A stretch of 64,000 nucleotides of DNA from Pseudoflavonifractor sp964504285 (GTDB lineage: Bacteria; Bacillota; Clostridia; Oscillospirales; Oscillospiraceae): NCBI GenBank assembly GCA_964504285.1, contig CAZDDZ010000003.1, positions 1-64,000 on the forward strand. Reading direction: 5' to 3'. Below are positions 1 through 7,993 of the stretch, piece after piece (the stretch's first letter is position 1; every line of letters begins with the position of its first letter). The notes beneath the pieces are model-generated. The model did no database searches, had not been told where the DNA came from, and worked only from the letters and a program-made list of their open reading frames with translations. A program made the translations under genes and the position numbers.

Positions 1-591
1 ACAAAAAACGGGTATTATGTGGTCACTCCCGACAACGGTACCCTTACATGGTTGGACGTGCTATACGGCATTGAAGAAGTGCGGGAGATTGACGAGCAGG
101 TCAACCGATACCGCGACAGTGAGCATGTGGATATATTTCATGGCCGCGATCTCTTTTCTTACACCGCCGCAAAGCTGGCTGCCGGACAAATTGACTTTGC
201 AGGGGTAGGTCCGGCATATCCCGTGTCGGAAATTGTGCATCACCAGCTCTTTCCCTGCGCCGTGGAGCCAAAACACGTGAAGGGCGTAGCCTTTGGCGAT
301 GAAAACAATTGCTTTGGTATTATGACCACCAACATCCCCAACACGGCCTTTCAAAAGAGCGGTTTTCAATTTGGCGATATGGTGCAGGTTACCATCCGTA
401 CCCAGGGCGAGACGGTATTCAGCGGTCCTGCGCTATTCGGGCGCACCTTTGGTGATGTGGCTCACGGTGAGCTGATTCTTCACCCGGAGGTAGACACCTT
501 TATGGGCTTTTCCATGAATATGGTGAGCTTTGCGGCTCAATATCATATCAAGGCCGATATCCCCTACGATATTGAAATAGAAGCCCTTTAA
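1..591 (+). CDS. SAM hydroxide adenosyltransferase / SAM-dependent halogenase family (DUF62), 5'-truncated by window edge
   Basis: The reading frame is open from base 1 (T-K-N-G-Y-Y-V-V-T-P-D-N-G), so the gene starts upstream of the window and only about 196 C-terminal residues are visible. The PDNGTLTW stretch and the FHGRDLFSYTAAKLA stretch are hallmarks of the SAM hydrolase/halogenase (DUF62) family, whose members cleave S-adenosylmethionine into adenosine and methionine with water, or use a halide in rare specialised members. The C-terminal half forms the beta-barrel domain (GEL-like strand at VAHGELIL). A GTG at 19 is a possible internal start but would cut the conserved YxVTPDNG strand, so I do not use it. 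A hairpin follows directly. A hydrolase is the more likely activity in this context; halogenation cannot be judged from this fragment. Confidence 0.85.
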   Translation, partial: TKNGYYVVTPDNGTLTWLDVLYGIEEVREIDEQVNRYRDSEHVDIFHGRDLFSYTAAKLAAGQIDFAGVGPAYPVSEIVHHQLFPCAVEPKHVKGVAFGDENNCFGIMTTNIPNTAFQKSGFQFGDMVQVTIRTQGETVFSGPALFGRTFGDVAHGELILHPEVDTFMGFSMNMVSFAAQYHIKADIPYDIEIEAL

Positions 592-595
592 AAAT

Positions 596-623
596 AGTGA
601 CCGCGCCCTCGGGCGCGGTCACT
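596..623 (+). terminator. Hairpin after the DUF62 gene
   Basis: A perfect 13-bp inverted repeat (AGTGACCGCGCCC at 596-608 with its complement at 611-623) begins five bases after the stop codon. No clear T-run follows, so it may be a weak or factor-assisted terminator or an mRNA 3'-end stabiliser. Confidence 0.6.
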
Positions 624-646
624 GTCCGATTTCGGCAAAAGAATTC

Positions 647-675
647 TTGCATTTTTTCCCCGCTGGGTGTACAAT
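647..675 (+). promoter_or_regulatory. Sigma-A-type promoter of the aromatic operon
   Basis: TTGCAT (647-652), a 17-bp spacer and TACAAT (670-675). It sits about 30 bases upstream of the aromatic-rich leader peptide and would give a roughly 295-nt untranslated leader ahead of the DAHP synthase gene. Confidence 0.6.
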
Positions 676-705
676 AACTTTAACTTACCAAAGTGAGGCA
701 TCTCT

Positions 706-798
706 ATGAACCGTACTGCCCTCACAACTGCATCTTTCTCCTTTACCTATGGCTGGGCTCGATTTATGAGCGCCGGCTATTTTGCGTTGGGTAAATAA
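706..798 (+). CDS. Aromatic-rich leader peptide (attenuation control of DAHP synthase operon)
   Basis: A 30-codon ORF beginning MNRTALTTASFSFTYGWARF and ending YFALGK, with a GTGAGG ribosome binding site (693-698) seven bases before the ATG. Seven of 30 residues are aromatic (F11, F13, Y15, W17, F20, Y25, F26), five of them inside ten codons. This is the composition expected for a leader whose translation senses Phe/Tyr/Trp tRNA charging. It lies between a promoter and an intrinsic terminator, directly ahead of the gene for the first enzyme of aromatic synthesis. Classical ribosome-mediated attenuators such as pheA and trp leaders have this layout. Here all three aromatic residues are used, which would fit control of the common pathway. 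The ORF and the terminator are seen directly; the regulatory role is inference. Confidence 0.75.
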   Translation: MNRTALTTASFSFTYGWARFMSAGYFALGK

Positions 799-811
799 GA
801 GGGATGTTATC

Positions 812-899
812 ATGGGTGGAGCCTGGTTGCTTCACAGCTGCTTTCGTATCATTGCGGGGCGCCCATTGATTTCATCAGTGGGCGCTCTTTTATTTTTGT
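812..899 (+). terminator. Attenuator: intrinsic terminator with candidate antiterminator pairing
   Basis: The terminator is an 11-bp stem (GCGCCCATTGA, 859-869, with TCAGTGGGCGC, 875-885; one G-U pair), loop TTTCA, then TCTTTTATTTTTGTT. It lies about 60 bases after the leader-peptide stop and 90 bases before the DAHP synthase start. ATGGGTG at 812-818 can pair with CGCCCAT at 860-866, destroying the 5' arm, and GAGCGCC inside the leader ORF (768-774) can pair with GGCGCTC at 881-887, blocking the 3' arm. Ribosome position on the leader could therefore choose between the structures. The terminator is clear; the alternative pairings are proposals. Confidence 0.75.
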
Positions 900-925
900 T
901 CGGCAGGGCGAGGTTTTTCTCAAAA

Positions 926-957
926 GGACGGATGCATGGACTTTTCAGAAACGCTCT
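926..957 (+). repeat. Dispersed repeat fragment (GGACGGATGCATGG ... CGCTCTA)
   Basis: GGACGGATGCATGG followed by an ACTTTTCAGAAACGCTCTA end. The GGACGGATGCATGG part recurs at 50477 followed by a similar GCTTTTTGAAAACACT. The CAGAAACGCTCTA end resembles the terminal repeat of the 163-bp element at 62385. It is probably a decayed remnant of that family, sitting in the 5' leader just before the DAHP synthase ribosome binding site. Confidence 0.5.
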
Positions 958-976
958 AGAGAAAGGAAGGTTTATT

Positions 977-1996
977 ATGGTAGTTATTTTAAAGCCAGGC
1001 ACGCGAAAAGAGGAGATTGATGCGCTGGCGGCCAGCTTTGAGGCGCAGGGGCTCCAAGTAGGTATTACCAATGGTATCGGCTGCACTATTTTGGGTCTGG
1101 TGGGAGATACCATTAGCCTGGATATGGACAAAATCAGCATGGAGCCCCATGTGGAGCGGGTCATGCGGGTGCAAGAGCCATACAAGAAGGCCAACCGCAA
1201 GTTTCACCCTGAGGACAGCGCCGTGCGGGTAGGCAGCGCCGTCATCGGCGGCGGCAACTTTGGCGTAATAGCCGGCCCCTGCTCGGTGGAGAGCGAGGAG
1301 CAGATTATCTCCATTGCCCGGGATGTGCAGCAGTCGGGCGCCTCCATGCTCCGGGGCGGTGCGTTTAAGCCCCGCACCTCCCCCTACTCCTTCCAGGGCA
1401 TGGGCACCCCCGGCCTGGACCTGCTGTTAGAGGCCAAGTCCGCCACCGGTCTGCCCGTGGTCAGCGAGATTATGGCGCCCAAATATGTGGAGCTTTTTGA
1501 GGAAAAGGTGGACGTGGTGCAGATTGGCGCCCGGAACATGCAAAACTTTGACCTTTTAAAAGAGGTGGGCAAGATGACCAAGCCCGTCCTTCTCAAGCGG
1601 GGGCTTTCCAATAGCTATGAGGAGTGGATCATGTCAGCCGAGTACATTATGGCCGAGGGCAACGAGAACGTGATTCTATGCGAGCGGGGTGTGCGCACCT
1701 TTGAGACCTATACCCGCAATACCTTGGACGTATCTGCCATTCCCGCCATCCGCAAGATGAGCCACCTGCCCATTATTGTGGACCCCTCCCACGCCGCCGG
1801 CATGAGCTGGATGGTGGAGCCCCTGGCTATGGCCGCCATTGCCGCCGGGTGCGACGGGCTGATTATTGAGGTTCACAACGATCCTCCCCACGCCAAATGC
1901 GACGGGCAGCAGTCCCTCACCCCGCCCCAGTTTGACATTCTCATGCGCAAAATGGGAATATTGGTGGAGCTGATGGGAAAGAAGCTGGTAAAGTAA
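977..1996 (+). CDS. aroF: 3-deoxy-7-phosphoheptulonate (DAHP) synthase, type I with N-terminal regulatory domain
   Basis: The enzyme condenses phosphoenolpyruvate and erythrose-4-phosphate to DAHP, the first step of aromatic amino acid synthesis. The product has 339 residues. Residues 1-70 form a ferredoxin-like (ACT-like) domain typical of the Thermotoga/Bacillus-type enzyme, which in relatives is the site of feedback inhibition. The catalytic barrel follows, with AGPCSVES, RGGAFKPRTSPYSFQG, GARNMQNF, KPVLLKRG and DPSHAAG motifs. The ATG at 977 is chosen because GAAAGGAAGG precedes it by six bases and the protein then starts with the family-typical MVVILKPG; the frame is open further upstream but that would read through the attenuator. 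It is the first structural gene of the aromatic cluster and would be controlled by the attenuator at 706-899. Confidence 0.96.
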   Translation: MVVILKPGTRKEEIDALAASFEAQGLQVGITNGIGCTILGLVGDTISLDMDKISMEPHVERVMRVQEPYKKANRKFHPEDSAVRVGSAVIGGGNFGVIAGPCSVESEEQIISIARDVQQSGASMLRGGAFKPRTSPYSFQGMGTPGLDLLLEAKSATGLPVVSEIMAPKYVELFEEKVDVVQIGARNMQNFDLLKEVGKMTKPVLLKRGLSNSYEEWIMSAEYIMAEGNENVILCERGVRTFETYTRNTLDVSAIPAIRKMSHLPIIVDPSHAAGMSWMVEPLAMAAIAAGCDGLIIEVHNDPPHAKCDGQQSLTPPQFDILMRKMGILVELMGKKLVK

Positions 1997-2036
1997 GAAA
2001 GCGGGGCTTACTCCGCAGGCATAAGGAGGAAATTTT

Positions 2037-2585
2037 ATGCGCCACCTCGGTACTCAGGCACTAGAGACCCAGCGGCTGATTTTGCGCCCCTTTACCCCTG
2101 CCGATGCACCCGCCATGTTTCGTAATTGGGCGAGCGATGCCGAGGTAACCAAACACCTCACCTGGCCGCCCCACGTCGATGTGGGGGTATCCCTTGCCCA
2201 CATCAACTCCATGAACTACGAAAATCCAGAGGTTTATGACTGGGGCATTGAGCTTAAGGCGCTGGGGCAGGTCATAGGCTCTATCGGTGTTGTGGGACAT
2301 AAAAACGAAATCCAGATGGTTCACATCGGTTACTGTATCGGGAAGGCATGGTGGGGGCATGGCATTATGCCGGAAGCCTTTGCTGCTGTCATTCGCTTCT
2401 TTTTTGAGCAGGTAGGCGTTAATCGCATTGAAACTCGCCACGATTTGCGCAATCCGAATTCTGGTAAGGTCATGCAAAAATGCGGCCTTCAATACGAGGG
2501 TACCTTGCGCCAGTCAGACCGGAGCAATCAAGGTATTTGCGACGAGGCCTGGTATGCTGTTTTGCGAGAGGACTACTTTAAATAA
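2037..2585 (+). CDS. GNAT family N-acetyltransferase (RimJ/RimL-like)
   Basis: A 182-residue protein with an ETQRLILRPFTPADAPAMF N-terminus and a central GYCIGKAWWGHGIMPEA acetyl-CoA-binding segment, typical of the RimJ/RimL-like branch (Acetyltransf_3). Such proteins transfer acetyl groups from acetyl-CoA to amines of proteins or small molecules; the substrate cannot be read from sequence. An AAGGAGGA site lies seven bases before the ATG. It sits between aroF and aroB in the same orientation with a 40-nt gap to aroF, so it is probably cotranscribed, although no role in aromatic synthesis is implied by its family. Confidence 0.88.
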   Translation: MRHLGTQALETQRLILRPFTPADAPAMFRNWASDAEVTKHLTWPPHVDVGVSLAHINSMNYENPEVYDWGIELKALGQVIGSIGVVGHKNEIQMVHIGYCIGKAWWGHGIMPEAFAAVIRFFFEQVGVNRIETRHDLRNPNSGKVMQKCGLQYEGTLRQSDRSNQGICDEAWYAVLREDYFK

Positions 2586-2695
2586 GTCCTCGTTAGAGGT
2601 AATGCTATTCAGCGAAGCAAAAATATAGCTTTGTCATTTCAAATTTGGTTCTCAAACTGGTGAGAAACGACAAGTAGACCGGAGGAGAGAATGCC

Positions 2696-3757
2696 ATGAA
2701 AACGCTGACCGTTAACCTGCCCGGCAGGACATACGATATTTTGATTGAGCGTGGGCTTTTGGCAAGGGCGGGCGAGTGCTGCAAGGCCGTCCTGCCCCAA
2801 GCCAAGCGTCTTGCCGTGGTGACCGACAGCACGGTTGGGTCCCTTTATGGGGAAAAAGTCCTCGCCGCACTCCGGGCCGCGGGCTTTATTGCCCAGCTTA
2901 TTACCGTCCCCGCCGGAGAGAAGTCCAAGTCGGTGGACATGCTGGAGCAGCTCTATGACGCATTCATGTCCCTTGGGCTTACCCGCACCGACGCGGTGGT
3001 GGCGCTGGGTGGCGGCGTGGTGGGCGATTTGGCGGGCTTTGCCGCCGCCACCATTCTGCGGGGGGTGGACTTTGTACAGATTCCAACCACCCTCTTAGCC
3101 CAGGTGGATTCCTCCGTGGGGGGCAAGGTGGCGGTGGATTTAAAGGCGGGGAAAAATTTAGCGGGCGCTTTCTGGCAGCCCAAGCTGGTGCTGATGGACT
3201 CCGCGGTGCTGGGCACCCTGGACGACGGAACCTTTGCCGACGGCATGGCCGAGGTGGTCAAGTACGGCTGCATCTTTGACGCGGAGTTCTACTCCTACCT
3301 GGAGCAGCGCCCCTCAAGAGCCGAGCTCATGGCGGATATTGAGTACATATTGTATACCTGCTGCGATTTAAAACGAAGGGTAGTCATCGAGGACGAGCGG
3401 GACACCGGAGCCAGGATGCTTTTAAACTTTGGCCACACCCTGGGGCACGCTTACGAGCTGGCGGGACACTACGAGGAATACACCCATGGCCAGGCGGTGG
3501 CCGCAGGCATGGTCAAGGCGCTGGAGCTGGGTGCAGCGCTGGGGGTTACTCCCCAGGGCCTGTCCGACCGGGTGGCCCTTCTGCTGGGGGCGCTGGGTCT
3601 GCCCATCGCCATTCCCTGCGGCGCCGAATACTACAAGGCCGCCATTGGTTTGGATAAAAAGGGAACGGGAGACAGCATTTCCCTCATTTTGCTCACAAAG
3701 CTGGGCTGTGCTGTGTGCCATAAAATGGAGAAGCAGGACTTACTGGAGGCCTTATGA
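2696..3757 (+). CDS. aroB: 3-dehydroquinate synthase
   Basis: Converts DAHP to 3-dehydroquinate using NAD+ and a divalent metal. At 353 residues it has the usual length. Visible motifs are the NAD-binding GGGVVGDLAGFAAAT, PTTLLAQVDSSVGGK, and the metal ligands in the FGHTLGHAYE and HGQAVAAGM segments. The ATG is preceded by GGAGGAGA. The 110-nt gap after the acetyltransferase shows no terminator, so transcription may continue from upstream. The last codons overlap aroA by four bases, which indicates translational coupling. Confidence 0.97.
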   Translation: MKTLTVNLPGRTYDILIERGLLARAGECCKAVLPQAKRLAVVTDSTVGSLYGEKVLAALRAAGFIAQLITVPAGEKSKSVDMLEQLYDAFMSLGLTRTDAVVALGGGVVGDLAGFAAATILRGVDFVQIPTTLLAQVDSSVGGKVAVDLKAGKNLAGAFWQPKLVLMDSAVLGTLDDGTFADGMAEVVKYGCIFDAEFYSYLEQRPSRAELMADIEYILYTCCDLKRRVVIEDERDTGARMLLNFGHTLGHAYELAGHYEEYTHGQAVAAGMVKALELGAALGVTPQGLSDRVALLLGALGLPIAIPCGAEYYKAAIGLDKKGTGDSISLILLTKLGCAVCHKMEKQDLLEAL

Positions 3758-4926
3758 ACATAATCATTACCCCCACAAAACTATCCGGAGCCATTACCCC
3801 TCCGCCCTCCAAATCTCAGGCGCACCGGCTTTTAATTGCCGCCTATCTGGCAGGCGGGGCGCACCTGGTGAAAAATTTGGCGGAGAGCCAGGATATTCTG
3901 GCCACCCGGGCCTGCATGGAGCAGCTGAGCGCCCACGGCGGCGGTCTGCCCCATCTGGACTGCGGCGAGAGCGGCTCCACCCTGCGTTTCCTGATTCCTG
4001 TGGCGCTGGCGCTGCGGGGGGGCGGGGTCTTTACCGGGCGGGGACGGCTTATGGAGCGGCCCCAGGAACCGTACCTTGCCCTCTTTCGGGAGAAGGGCAT
4101 TGCTTATTGGCAGGAGGGCGGCGTGCTGACCGTGCAGGGCAGCCTGACCCCCGGGATATATACCCTCCCCGGCAATGTGTCCAGCCAGTTTATTACCGGG
4201 CTCTTGTACGCCCTGCCCCTGCTGGCGGGTGACTCGGAAATTTGCCTGACTACCCCACTGGAGTCGGCGGGCTATGTGGACATGACCATGGATGCGCTGC
4301 GCCAATTTGGCGTGGAGGCGGGGTACGACGGCGAGCGCCGTTTCACCATCCCCGGCGGACAGGCGTACACCTCCTGCCCCTGTGCGGTGGAGCCTGACTG
4401 GTCCCAGGCGGGGTTCTGGTACGCTGCCCGGGGCATCGGAAATGCGGTGGAGACACTGGGCATGAACCCGGACTCCTGCCAAGGAGACCGGATTTTGGAC
4501 CAGTGGGCACGGCAGCTCTCCCAACCTGGTGAGGTTGTGCTGGACGTGTCCGGCTCCCCCGATCTGGTGCCCCCCATCGCCGCATGGTGCGCCCTGCGGG
4601 AGGGGCAGACCACCCGCCTGGTCAATGCCGGGCGGCTGCGCATTAAGGAGAGTGACCGGCTGGAGACCGTCACCAGCGAGCTGCGCAAGCTGGGGGCGGA
4701 GATAGAGGAAGGACTGGACTATCTTACCATTCACGGGGTTTCCCGTCTCCACGGCGGCGAGACTACCAGCCACAACGACCACCGTATCGCCATGATGCTG
4801 GCCATTGCCGCCACGGTTTGCACCACGCCCGTTGTCATTGCGGGCGCGGAGGCGGTGGAGAAATCCTACCCCAACTTTTGGGAGCATTACACCGCCTTGG
4901 GCGGCCGGATTGAGGTGAGCCAATGA
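3754..4926 (+). CDS. aroA: 3-phosphoshikimate 1-carboxyvinyltransferase (EPSP synthase)
   Basis: Transfers the enolpyruvyl group of PEP to shikimate-3-phosphate. The protein has 390 residues, shorter than the usual 420-450. Motifs are PPSKSQAHR (substrate-binding Lys-Ser), CGESGSTLRF (the PEP-binding loop, in place of the classical GNAGTA), GNVSSQF, RIKESDRL and HNDHRIAM. The ESGS loop differs from the GNAGTAMRP of class I enzymes, so it belongs to a Clostridia-type divergent group; inhibitor sensitivity cannot be predicted from this alone. It overlaps aroB and aroC by four bases each. Confidence 0.96.
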   Translation: MNIIITPTKLSGAITPPPSKSQAHRLLIAAYLAGGAHLVKNLAESQDILATRACMEQLSAHGGGLPHLDCGESGSTLRFLIPVALALRGGGVFTGRGRLMERPQEPYLALFREKGIAYWQEGGVLTVQGSLTPGIYTLPGNVSSQFITGLLYALPLLAGDSEICLTTPLESAGYVDMTMDALRQFGVEAGYDGERRFTIPGGQAYTSCPCAVEPDWSQAGFWYAARGIGNAVETLGMNPDSCQGDRILDQWARQLSQPGEVVLDVSGSPDLVPPIAAWCALREGQTTRLVNAGRLRIKESDRLETVTSELRKLGAEIEEGLDYLTIHGVSRLHGGETTSHNDHRIAMMLAIAATVCTTPVVIAGAEAVEKSYPNFWEHYTALGGRIEVSQ

Positions 4927-5900
4927 GACATATTATTTTTGGAGAATCCCATGGCCCTGCCATCGGTGTAGTGCTGGAGGGGGTGCCCTCCGGCATTACG
5001 CTGGACATGGACTTTATTCACGCCGAGCTGGCGCGCCGCGCGCCGGGGGGCAGTCCCCTGGCCACCGCCCGCAGGGAGGCTGACCGGCCCCAAATTCTCT
5101 CCGGCGTCTTTGGGGGCAAAACCACCGGAACCCCCCTCTGTGCCGTTATTGAGAATACCGACACCCGCTCCGGAGACTATGCCGACCTAAAAATCCACCC
5201 CCGACCCGGCCATGCCGACTACGCGGGGGAGCTCCGCTATGAGGGCTGCAACGACCATCGTGGGGGCGGCCACTTTTCCGGGCGGCTTACCGCCCCGCTG
5301 GTATTTGCCGGGGCGGTGGCTAAGCTGATCCTGAAAGAGCGCGGAGTGGCTGTTTCCGCCCACATTTCCCGCATGGCGGGCATCGATCATCCCACCGCCG
5401 CCCAGCAGGAGGAGCTGATTTTGGCTGCCAAGGACGACCTGGACAGCGTGGGGGGCGCCATTTCCTGTGCCGTTACCGGGCTGCCCGCCGGACTGGGCTC
5501 CCCCGACTTTGGGCGCAATGTGGAGGGGATTTTCTCTCAGCAGCTCTTTGCTGTTCCAGCGGTAAAGGCGGTTGCCTTTGGCGCGGGCTTTGGCTTTGCC
5601 GACCTGCGTGGCAGCCAGGCCAACGACTCCTTCTATATGGACGGCGGGGCGGTCAAAACCCGCACCAACCACGCCGGAGGGATAAACGGCGGCATTACCA
5701 ACGGAATGCCGGTGGAATTTGAGGTAGCCATCCGCCCCACACCCTCCATTGCGCGGGAGCAGGACACGGTGGATTTGGCGCACATGACCGACGCCAAGCT
5801 ATCCATCCACGGTCGGCACGACCCCTGCATCGTCCAGCGGGCGCTGCCGGTGATAGAGGCTGCCGCCGCGCTGGCGGCCTGTGAAGTTTTAGGGATTTGA
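4923..5900 (+). CDS. aroC: Chorismate synthase
   Basis: Makes chorismate from EPSP using reduced FMN. The product has 325 residues, slightly below the usual 350-390. It begins MRHIIFGESHGPAIG, starting almost at the conserved GESHG motif, and contains RPGHADY, GGHFSGR, RGSQANDSFY and NHAGGINGGITNGMP. The usual extra N-terminal strand is therefore short. The start overlaps the aroA stop by four bases, supporting this ATG. Confidence 0.96.
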   Translation: MRHIIFGESHGPAIGVVLEGVPSGITLDMDFIHAELARRAPGGSPLATARREADRPQILSGVFGGKTTGTPLCAVIENTDTRSGDYADLKIHPRPGHADYAGELRYEGCNDHRGGGHFSGRLTAPLVFAGAVAKLILKERGVAVSAHISRMAGIDHPTAAQQEELILAAKDDLDSVGGAISCAVTGLPAGLGSPDFGRNVEGIFSQQLFAVPAVKAVAFGAGFGFADLRGSQANDSFYMDGGAVKTRTNHAGGINGGITNGMPVEFEVAIRPTPSIAREQDTVDLAHMTDAKLSIHGRHDPCIVQRALPVIEAAAALAACEVLGI

Positions 5901-5910
5901 GGGAATGGAC

Positions 5911-7068
5911 ATGACCGAACTGGAACAATACCGCGCCCAAATTGACGCGGTGGACGAAAAGCTGGTGGCCCTCTTTGAGGAGCGCATGGCTATCACCGGC
6001 AAAGTAGGGAGCTATAAGCTGCAAAACCACATTCCGGTGCTGGACGCCCGCCGCGAACGGGAGGTGCTTGCCGCCAAGACCGCCCTGGTGGCCGACCCCG
6101 CCCTCAAGGCCGACGTGGCGACTCTCTACGAAACCATGATGGGCATTTCCCGCCGCCAGCAGCGCAAGCTGGTGCACGAGGGGGCGGAGGATTCCGGCTA
6201 CGCCGCTTATCTGGAGGCGCAAAAGCACACCCGCACCCCGGTACAAAACCCCCGTGTGGTTTACCAGGGGGAGCCTGGGGCGTATAGCGAGGAAGCCTGC
6301 GCGGGCTATTTCGGTCCGGAGGTCAGCAGCCGGGGCCTGCCCTGGTTTGGGGATGTGTTCCTCGCCCTTCAAAACGGCGAGGCCGACTATGCCGTTCTGC
6401 CCATTGAAAACAGCTCTACCGGCTCCATCCGCCAGGTCTACGACCTGTTGGCGCAGTACGCCTACCACATCGTGGGAGAATGGCAGGTACGGGTAGAGCA
6501 CTGTCTTATGGCGCTGCCCGGGGTGGCGTTGGAGGAAATTAGAACCGTCTATTCCCATGAGCAGGGGCTCATGCAGAGTGAAAAGTTTTTGGATGATCAC
6601 CGCCACTGGCAGCGCATCCCCACCCTGGATACGGCGGGAAGCGCCAAGCAGGTGGCGGCAGGGGGCGACCGCGCAGCGGCCGCCATCTGCTCCCGCCGTG
6701 CCGCCGAGATATACGGTCTTCATATTTTAGCCGAGAGAATCAATCACAACACCGAGAATTTTACCCGCTTTGTGGTGGTCTCCCCCGCCCCGGAGCGCTG
6801 CCCCCGGCGGGACAAAATCAGCGCCCTTTTTACCCTGCCCCACCAGAGCGGCAGTCTTCATGAAATACTTACCATCTTTACCGTTCATGGCCTGAACCTG
6901 ATGAAGCTGGAGTCCCGCCCGGTGCCGGGGAAAAGCTGGGAGTACCTTTTTTTCCTGGAGTTTTCCGGTGATTTGTCCGCCCCCGGCATGGACGGGGTGC
7001 TCCACGAGCTCTCTCAGCTGGCCGCAGATATGCGTATTTTGGGCAATTTTAAGGGTTACGAGTCATGA
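5911..7068 (+). CDS. pheA: Bifunctional chorismate mutase / prephenate dehydratase (P-protein)
   Basis: Turns chorismate into prephenate and then phenylpyruvate, the Phe-specific branch. Residues 1-90 are an AroQ-type chorismate mutase (YRAQIDAVDEKLVALFEERM, RREREVL). The dehydratase follows (VVYQGEPGAYSEEA, LPIENSSTGSI, HNTENFTRF with the catalytic TRF), and the C-terminus is an ACT domain with an ESRP motif that binds Phe in relatives. The ATG at 5911 is placed seven bases from GAGGG; the ATG at 5905 is also in frame but almost touches that site. The downstream aroK overlaps by four bases. Confidence 0.95.
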   Translation: MTELEQYRAQIDAVDEKLVALFEERMAITGKVGSYKLQNHIPVLDARREREVLAAKTALVADPALKADVATLYETMMGISRRQQRKLVHEGAEDSGYAAYLEAQKHTRTPVQNPRVVYQGEPGAYSEEACAGYFGPEVSSRGLPWFGDVFLALQNGEADYAVLPIENSSTGSIRQVYDLLAQYAYHIVGEWQVRVEHCLMALPGVALEEIRTVYSHEQGLMQSEKFLDDHRHWQRIPTLDTAGSAKQVAAGGDRAAAAICSRRAAEIYGLHILAERINHNTENFTRFVVVSPAPERCPRRDKISALFTLPHQSGSLHEILTIFTVHGLNLMKLESRPVPGKSWEYLFFLEFSGDLSAPGMDGVLHELSQLAADMRILGNFKGYES

Positions 7069-7565
7069 ATATTGTGCTGATTGGAATGCCGGGCTGCGGC
7101 AAGTCTACCGTTGGACGGCTTTTAGCGCAGGAGACCGGCCGGGACTTTTTTGAGACCGACGCCTTGATCGAGGAGGTGGAGGGTCGCCCCATCCCCCAGA
7201 TTTTTGCAGCGGAGGGCGAGGACTATTTTCGGGGCATAGAGCGCATGGTGGCCGCCGATGTGGCACTGGTGGAACATGCCGTCATTTCCACCGGCGGCGG
7301 TATCATTTTGTGCCCGGAGAATATGAAAGCTTTGTCAGCCACCGGGGTAATTTTCTTTATCGACCGTGACCCGGCCGAAATTGCCGCCGAAAACCACGAC
7401 GCAAGACCCCTGCTGGCCGGGAATGGGGAGCGAATTTTTGCGCTATATACAAGCAGAATAGAGCTTTATAAAAAATACGCACAGTATATTGTCGGGAGCA
7501 GGAAAACCCCTCAAGAAACCATGTGCGAACTGCTTAGTGCCATAGAAAGGGAAGGACTGCGATGA
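7065..7565 (+). CDS. aroK: Shikimate kinase
   Basis: Phosphorylates shikimate at O3 with ATP. At 166 residues it has the normal length. The P-loop is GMPGCGKST, followed by an ETDALIE Asp, the FRGIE shikimate-binding Arg, STGGGI and the DARPLL lid Arg. It overlaps pheA and aroQ by four bases. Pathway order and gene order differ, as is usual in Clostridia clusters. Confidence 0.96.
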   Translation: MNIVLIGMPGCGKSTVGRLLAQETGRDFFETDALIEEVEGRPIPQIFAAEGEDYFRGIERMVAADVALVEHAVISTGGGIILCPENMKALSATGVIFFIDRDPAEIAAENHDARPLLAGNGERIFALYTSRIELYKKYAQYIVGSRKTPQETMCELLSAIEREGLR

Positions 7566-7993
7566 AATTTTTTATTATCAACGGCCCCAACTTAAACTTG
7601 TTGGGTCAGCGTGAGCCGGATATTTACGGCAGGCAGGACTACCCCGCTCTATGTGCCATGGCAGAGCGCTATGCCGCAGAGCGCGGCCATACCGTCGTCT
7701 GCTTTCAGTCCAACCACGAGGGCGCGATCATTGACGCCATTCAGGCCGCCCAGGGGGTGTATGACGGCATTGTAATTAACCCCGGTGCGTACACCCATTA
7801 CAGCTACGCCATTCACGACGCGCTGAAGGCCATCACCGTCCCCGCGGTGGAGGTGCACATTTCCGACATACACAGCCGGGAGGATTTTCGTAAAATTTCG
7901 GTCACAGCCCCCGCCTGCATAGGGCAGATCTCCGGCCGGGGCTTTGATGGCTACACCATGGCCATGGACATGCTCATGGAGGGCGGGGAATGA
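7562..7993 (+). CDS. aroQ: 3-dehydroquinate dehydratase, type II
   Basis: Dehydrates 3-dehydroquinate to 3-dehydroshikimate. The 143-residue protein carries the type II signature NGPNLNLLGQREPDIYG with the catalytic Tyr on the lid, QSNHEGAIIDAI, NPGAYTHYSYAI and VEVHISDI with the catalytic His. The name aroQ is used here for the dehydratase, not for the chorismate mutase fold. It overlaps both neighbours by four bases. Confidence 0.96.
   Translation: MKFFIINGPNLNLLGQREPDIYGRQDYPALCAMAERYAAERGHTVVCFQSNHEGAIIDAIQAAQGVYDGIVINPGAYTHYSYAIHDALKAITVPAVEVHISDIHSREDFRKISVTAPACIGQISGRGFDGYTMAMDMLMEGGE

Noticed and set aside
782..976. N-terminal extension of the DAHP synthase reading frame
   Set aside because: It would translate through the terminator hairpin, has no ribosome site, and adds 65 residues not seen in the family. 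The ATG at 977 has a good site and a family-like start.
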